This document shows positions 58,501 through 64,000 of a stretch of DNA of 64,000 nucleotides, piece after piece. Below the pieces are notes generated by a model. The model was not told where the DNA came from, ran no database searches, and was given only the letters and a program-made list of their open reading frames with translations. The number at the start of each line of letters is the position of its first letter. The first letter of the stretch is position 1. Source of the DNA: Dillenia suffruticosa (taxonomy: Eukaryota > Streptophyta > Magnoliopsida > Dilleniales > Dilleniaceae); assembly GCA_033439265.1 (NCBI GenBank), contig JAVTVX010000010.1:28447056-28511055 (forward strand), given 5' to 3'. A program made the translations under genes and the position numbers.

Positions 58501-61500
58501 ATTTAAGTTTGTATTCATGGGTTTTCCAGTCATTTGTGACTAGAACAATTCAACTTAAGCAGCTGAGTTACCTCTTAAACTATCATTTGTGAAAAGAATA
58601 TGGAATATTAATTTTCTCACTCCACAGATGCTATCCTTCCTAAAACCACCCTTAAAGAAAAACTAACTCGATTGCTTTTGAATTGCGCTGGCCAGCAACG
58701 CGATCAAATATGAAACATAGACACTTAAAAGTGGGTTATCTCTCTTTTTAGCATCGAACATTTCTTAGATGCTCTATTATGGACATTCTTGGATGCTTCT
58801 TGAACACTTCTATGACACTTTTAGAGCACTCTAGAAATGCTTACCAATGTTATTTCTATTCAAGGGAAATCCTTGTTTTCTGAAAGATATTTATAGGAGT
58901 CTCCTTGAAAAGTAAATATTACATAGTCGTATAATGGACTATCTAGATTGCTTATTTTCTATTTTTTGTGGTCAAAGGAAAAATTTTATTAGAATTATAA
59001 ATATGAACATAAAACAATATTTAGTGTTGAGTTGTCTCGTGTATGTGTATATGGTTTATGGATCGCTGATGTCACTAATGGTGGATGAAAAGCTAAAGCC
59101 CCTGGAGGAAGAAGAGGATTCCCTCTTATTGCTGATCTGAAGGATGGGGAAAGAGGCCTTAGACATGTAAGTCCTGTTCTACTTCATCCATTGACTACCA
59201 AATACACCATCTCAAGAATATACAGCAAGAAAGTTCTACAAACATGAACACTTGGGTTTTCTGTGTAAAGCTTAATGATCCTGATCAATCATTATCAATT
59301 TGTCACCAGCCACTTCATATTGGGGAAAAAAGAAAGGAAAAGGCATCAACCACTTTCATTAGGGTATTTTTGTTAATGCGTCGCAACACAACACTACTGA
59401 TAATCTTATTTAATATTGTTTCCAGCACTTTGGAGATGAACTTGTTTGCACTGCTATTAACTAAGCTTATGGGTTTGAAGTCTCTAATTATGTGGCTTCT
59501 CTTCTCTTAATATGAAATCAAGAGATTACAATTCAAACTTCAAAAAAAATAAAAAAAAATTCGTAGTCTCATTAAGCTCTTGATAAGTTTTGAGAATCAC
59601 TCAACCCCTTTTCAAGAAGAAAGATATTAAGATGAGACACTTCAACCGAATGACTTACATTTCGATTTAATGGGGTCCCAAAACTATCAAGCTTCATGCC
59701 TGGTGTGGTCATCCATTTGACAAATCTACTTGTAGAAATGGGAATAGCCTTTACTATCACATTGACAACTCAATCGAAAGTCCAAACCGTAAATTCACTT
59801 TCTTGTGAATGTTTGGCATCTTGGGAGAAAACTTGTTCCTCCTCCCTTTCTCTAAGCCAAAATACACTGACTCCTAGAACTCTAACTGCCGAAAGGTTCT
59901 CTCAGTAATTCTCTTTCAAGAGTTTATTTAGAAGTGTTGTCCTTGACCGAGTGGCCACCTCCCTCTCAAATACATCCGCCTCGTCCATCTATTTAAAAAA
60001 GCAAGTGATAAAAGACATACACATTCAACAACATATTCTTGAATTGTTAGGGGCCTTGAATAGAACCAACTGTTCCTACGGTATAGGATGATGAGTTGAA
60101 GAAGACCTTGGGAGAATTTTCTGCACCACATCTACACGTTCTCCACTTATTTTGCTAGAATAACAAATTGATTAATCCTATGTGAAGGAGAGTTGTTTAT
60201 GGAATTCAAAGTATAATACAATAATAAGCAAATGATCAGCTTTTTTAAGAAACATCCTAGTGCGTGTAGTCATCGTTCCTTTCCCTTTTACTTCTCTCAC
60301 AACAAAATAAAGCCAAATTGATGTCACATCCACTGCAACGTGAGGATAAGTCTAATTTAGTGAAATAGACCACAAGATTCTCAAGATAACACTCTCCAAA
60401 CCTTCTTGTGGGCCATAAACCTTGAAGCGAACTTAAATATGTCATGTCTCACATTCTTAAGTGAAGCTGAAAGTAAGAGATCTCCTATCATTCTGGCTAG
60501 TGATTTCATTGTGTCCTTCCTTGGTAAGCCAATGCCTGCTCCTTAGTCTGTTGTCTTAAAGGTTCACCATAAACTCTTTGTTGAGTGACTCTTAGCGCCC
60601 GTTCAGTAACACAAACTATTTTCCTTTTTCAACTCCAATTTTCTACTCTATCTTTAGTTTTCATTTCCTAATGGAAAATTAGAAGACATGTTCATTTATC
60701 ATAATTTCAAAAATTTTCGAAGTCAGAGAACTCAAGATGCGTTCAAAATACATTGTTCAAAATAAACATATTTTCCAAGTTATTTGTGGCATTAGTATTT
60801 TCTCTCTTTCTCTTTTTTTTCTTTTCTTTTCTTTTTTTTTTGTATCACTACGCCTTATAAAATTGTATTATGTTTCTTAGACAAAAAAAATGCATTGTGG
60901 GTTATTAAATTTAGTGTTTTTACTGCTTTATACTAATTAGGTATTTTCCCTTGAATTTTTCATACACATTCACATACATGTACATGAATTTGAATTTGAT
61001 ATATTACATTAGCATTACATACATAATATATATATTTGAATTAAATTTCAAAAATATTTAGGTCAAACCCATTTTTCATCATCTCAGAGAACACCATCCA
61101 AGCACGTTTATATTGACAGCAAGATGCATAACTAGCGATGATAGCCGTCCACATAACAATGTCCTTCTCAGGCATTTCATCAGACAGCATGTGTGCGCCT
61201 CTTCAAAGTATCAGTTGAACGCAATTCTCAGAATACACCATCCAAACATGTTTCTATTGACTGCAAGTTTTCACAAAAACCATCAACATCCATGTTTCTA
61301 TTGACTGCAATTCTTCACAAAAACCATCAACACCCACAAAATTATCATAAAAAAGATGATTGCAACCAGCTTAGCCTCCTCCATTTTATTTCCCATATTC
61401 TTCACACTTTATAAAACCTCATAAAAATCTAAAATCCCCCGAATCTACTGTCATTACCCAATTTTTTATGTCATGGAACAAAAATACGGTAAGTCATGCC

Positions 61501-64000
61501 TCCAAAATAAAAGGAACAGAAGCATGGAGGAGTAGGATTGGATGAGCAATCCAAGTGTTTGATTAAGAGGCACTTGTTAGGGTGTTGTTGGGATGTTGTT
61601 CCTTATCATCAATTCCAAAACGTGATCCCCCAACTCCAGAATTTTCGATCTAATCAACATCATGTTCCCTGCAACTGTAATAGAGATTGGGGTTCTTATG
61701 ATGTAGAGAAATAGAACAAGGTGTGAAGAACATAACGATATCCAACTTTGGTTTTTGATAATTCGTTTGAGGATGATGAGAGACTCTGGACCGAGAGGGA
61801 GAGGAAGTGGGAGCAAGAGAGAGATTCACTGAAGAAGGGAGGGAGAGAGAGAGAGAGAGGTTTTCCTTTTTCAACTTTTGAAAAATACCACGTTAGAACA
61901 CAAAACTCATTTTTTTAAAAAAATTCTAGGATTCTTTTCTAGTTTTTCTGGAAAATTGGAGTCGTACTCTTGTTTTTGAACAGCCCATTAAAAGATTCAA
62001 TGAACGAGTTGCGGAAGTAATGGTCATGTGAATTGATTTGGTCTCATATTATTGTTGTTCATGTCAATTTTACTGTCATGTTACTTGAAGTGGTAAAGAT
62101 TTCAATTGGACCTTAAGAGCATGGCCCTACTGATTTTTAGTGGCTGAAAAAACACCAATCACCAAGGAGTTGGAGATTAGTGATCGGGCATTTATTGTTC
62201 TTCAAGTATTGGCTTTTTCTTAATCCTCTGTTGTTCTAGAATGTTTTGGAAAATAGTGCAGTTCATTTTGGTTTCTGTTCAGCAAGATGGGGTTGTTAAA
62301 ATGGTTTATGAGATACAGGACCATCAATTCCATAACAATTTATGACTAGCAAAAGTGGGACTCTGTGTTTCTTCTGTTTTAAATCCTTCTTTTTTTTTTT
62401 GTTTTTCTCTCTCTCTCAATCATTGCATTTACCATATACCTATTTCCTGTAACCGAGTTCAGTTGGAAGGCAAAGGTTCCTGTTGAGATTAAGACTTTTA
62501 ATTGGTCTATGGTGCTTAACATTTTTACACAAATGGAGACCTTTCAAACAATGTCACTCGATATTTCTGTTATGTGCTGCAAAATGTTCTGAAACTTGAG
62601 ATCGCTTGTTTTTGCATTGCTCTATAACTTGGGAGATGTGGAACCGGCTCTTTACTATTTGGGATAATCAGTGGGTTTGTTCTAGAAGTGTCTCTCATAT
62701 CCTTTTTCACAAAGTTTAGAGGTTTTGGATAGTGAAAAGACACTTATTTGCTTTGGAGATGTGCTGTTGTAGCTATTTTTTTGGTTGTATTTTGAGGGAT
62801 CGAACTTTAGAAGCCAGAATTTATGTCTATTTGCTCCTTTGGGATGATATTGATTTTTTATTTTGTTTATTTTTTATGCTTCTCTTTGGGTCCATGGCCT
62901 AGGAGTCTTTACAGATTGTAGTGTAGGGGATTTGGAGTGGTTGGAAATCAGTCCTCCATTAGTTTTTGTCCTTGACATCTGCTTCTTTTGGCTTTGAGGG
63001 TTTCTCATCCTTTGAACCTTATGTATATTGTCTTTCCTATCTAATGCAATTCTTTTTCTTACTGAGAAGTTTTGTTTTCTTTAAAAAAAGGTGGAACTCT
63101 GTGTGTGCTTGATACTGTCATACAGCGAAGAAAACCTGCTGTGTCTGTGGGTTCAGATCATTAGTGGTTTTTCTACCAAGCTGCTTGCATGTGCACGAAT
63201 ACGACCTTAGAAAGGTGATGTGGGGCTAGGCTACATTACATGAAACAAGCTCAGATCTGGTAATTTGGGAAGATGAACAAATCAGCAACCAAGTATTGCT
63301 TGGCCTATTAGTAGTAGGTCTATTGTGGACCTAAGAGCTTAGGCCATGCTTCAACTTTTGGTACCAACAAAATCAGACCGAGAGATTCAAGAACATTTGC
63401 AGGCTGTTTATATGGATACTTATCTCCACAAGTGGATGCTGTCACATAAGTTACTAAATAGAGGAAGAAGTATTGATCAAGTTCCCTTTATTAGGATGCA
63501 TGGAGAAATGAGGTCATCTACATTAGATAGAAGACAGCACCGTAGACAGGCCTTGTCAAAAAAACCAGGCCTTAACCCAATGTATTTTGGCAATGTGTCT
63601 TCTTTGCAAACATCATAGGAATACATGAACTAATTCTTATTATTTTCCTTCAGCGATAACCAACGATTCTGTTTGATAGAATCGATTGATATTTCACATC
63701 GGCTTGTAAAGTTGGCATTTAAGTTGATCTGTTGGGATAATGAGCCTGCAAGATATAATGTGATTTGTGAAATTGTATCTCTGCATGTGGCCTGATTTGT
63801 TGACCTCTTTCATCTTTCTTGTACTCCTGTGTCTAATGTATTTCTTCATTTGGTAGGTGACAAACAGGTTCTTTTTGCAGACAGGGTTTTAAAGTTCACC
63901 AGTACTGGAAAGATAAAAAGGCGTATTCTTTTGATTACTGAATTTGCCCTTTACATTGTTGATCCGGAAACTGATTCATTAAAGCGGAGAATATCTCTTG
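55557..64000 (+). CDS. Myosin-I tail homology (TH1) domain protein, first two exons (55557-55827, 63857-64000+); 3' end outside window
   Basis: Exon 1 encodes 90 residues plus one base: an N-terminal region with RSVHFNEQLEES, an acidic stretch (residues 26-33), and NASFHRDYKGDYLDLPSQPY then LMKILEKQ. The donor is CAAG|GTAGGG. Exon 2 opens at TTGGTAG|GTGAC, restoring phase to give EKQGDKQVLFADRVLKF, then KIKRRILLITEFALYIVDPE and DSLKRRISL. This matches the start of the TH1 domain that follows the motor in class I myosins. TH1 domains bind acidic phospholipids; plants lack class I myosins but have stand-alone TH1 proteins, whose role is not well known. The 8029-bp intron is exceptionally long and filled with LINE relics. 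ATG 55557 is followed at once by a second ATG, and either could initiate. Confidence 0.85.
57060..60480 (-). mobile_element. Old LINE ORF2 relic in TH1 intron 1 (endonuclease, RT start, post-RT region)
   Basis: The minus strand shows LINE ORF2 pieces in the correct order. Endonuclease: VYGPQEGLESVI and CDINLALFCCERSKRERN, 60250-60450. Endonuclease end: LPRSSSTHHPI near 60100. Linker: FFKWMDEADVFEREVATRSR near 59950 (one stop read through). Reverse-transcriptase entry: IRDFKPISLVNSSANKFISK near 59490. Post-RT segment: LFNFNKTLLPKWIWKFMNAE near 57230. Each piece is in a different frame with many stops, and the catalytic core of the RT could not be followed. It is antisense to the TH1 gene and long inactive. 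Confidence 0.65.
57094..57451 (-). repeat. 207-bp imperfect tandem duplication inside the LINE relic
   Basis: 57094-57245 and 57301-57451 align along their length, e.g. CCATAAGCATTGTGCCCTGG against CCATAAGCATTGTTCCCTGG and CACAGATAACCCTCAGCATT against CACAGATAATCCTCAGCATG. The unit covers the region between RT and the zinc-binding domain. Confidence 0.8.
61248..61335. repeat. Two tandem 44-bp repeats in TH1 intron 1
   Basis: CATGTTTCTATTGACTGCAA begins both units (61248, 61292); each ends ACAAAAACCATCAACA plus two or three bases. A diverged partial unit, CACGTTTATATTGACAGCAA, is at about 61103. Confidence 0.85.
61841..61859. repeat. (GA)n microsatellite
   Basis: About nine GA units within a longer purine-rich stretch. 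Confidence 0.8.
62369..63085 (+). mobile_element. 5'-truncated LINE with zinc-binding region relic and target-site duplication, in TH1 intron 1
   Basis: Sense orientation. WKAKVPVEIKTFNWSMVLN near 62470 and, after frame breaks, LFLHCSITWEMWNRLFTIW-like sequence near 62620 match the C-terminal zinc-binding region of plant LINE reverse transcriptases. A long 3' UTR and a short A tail (TTTCTTTAAAAAAAG) follow. AAAAGTGGGACTCTGTGT (62351-62368) and AAAGGTGGAACTCTGTGT (63087-63104) match at 16 of 18 bases, giving a clear target-site duplication. Confidence 0.8.
63346..63618 (+). pseudogene. Unrecognised exon-like open frame inside TH1 intron 1
   Basis: The 90-codon frame ends with a stop. Its composition is protein-like: EIQEHLQAVYMDTYLHKWML, then IDQVPFIRMHGEMRSSTLDR, RQHRRQALSKKPGLNPMYFG and SSLQTS*. 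The sequence after the stop resembles a 3' UTR. AGAGCTTAG|GCC just before ATG 63346 could be a splice acceptor. I do not recognise the family. It may be the last exon of a captured or nested gene, a pseudogene, or an alternative terminal exon of the TH1 gene. Confidence 0.35.

Overview
This is a eudicot nuclear genome window. It is AT-rich, has spliced genes with GT-AG introns, and carries many retroelement relics in the gene-poor stretches. I can support five protein-coding genes, two of them cut by the window edges: the C-terminal half of a PHT1-type phosphate transporter (2-853, +); PDV1, a plastid-division protein (3649-6102, +, two exons); a CRF-type AP2/ERF transcription factor (25925-26986, -, one exon); a class VI UBC8-like E2 ubiquitin-conjugating enzyme (42834-53035, -, four coding exons spread over 10 kb); and the first two exons of a gene with a myosin-I tail (TH1) domain (55557-64000+, +), whose first intron is 8 kb.

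Layout. 1-6.1 kb: PHT1 then PDV1, tandem on +. 6.1-25.9 kb: gene-free, holding SINEs, three LINE relics, a degenerate minisatellite and one exon-like relic. 25.9-28.0 kb: CRF gene and a promoter with a G-box/palindrome cluster. 28-42.5 kb: gene-free, with SINEs, two LTR-end fragments, G-rich tracts and microsatellites. 42.8-53.4 kb: UBC gene, with a tandem LTR-retrotransposon array in intron 1. 53.4-55.5 kb: divergent intergenic region between UBC and the TH1 gene. 55.5-64 kb: TH1 gene, whose intron 1 contains an old antisense LINE ORF2 and a short sense LINE with target-site duplication.

The genes do not form a pathway or cluster; they are ordinary, independently regulated plant genes. The most distinctive content is the retroelement landscape. 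At least 19 copies of one tRNA-like SINE family of about 170-205 bp lie in both orientations, ten with readable target-site duplications. Three shorter tRNA-like SINEs have perfect 16-17 bp duplications. An ORF1-only 'half-LINE' has its own tail and duplication. An LTR-gag-LTR-gag array is bounded by a 5-bp duplication although its last LTR is almost completely lost. I saw no CRISPR array, operon, phage, organelle insertion or intact tRNA/rRNA gene. All calls come from reading the sequence; no database search was run.
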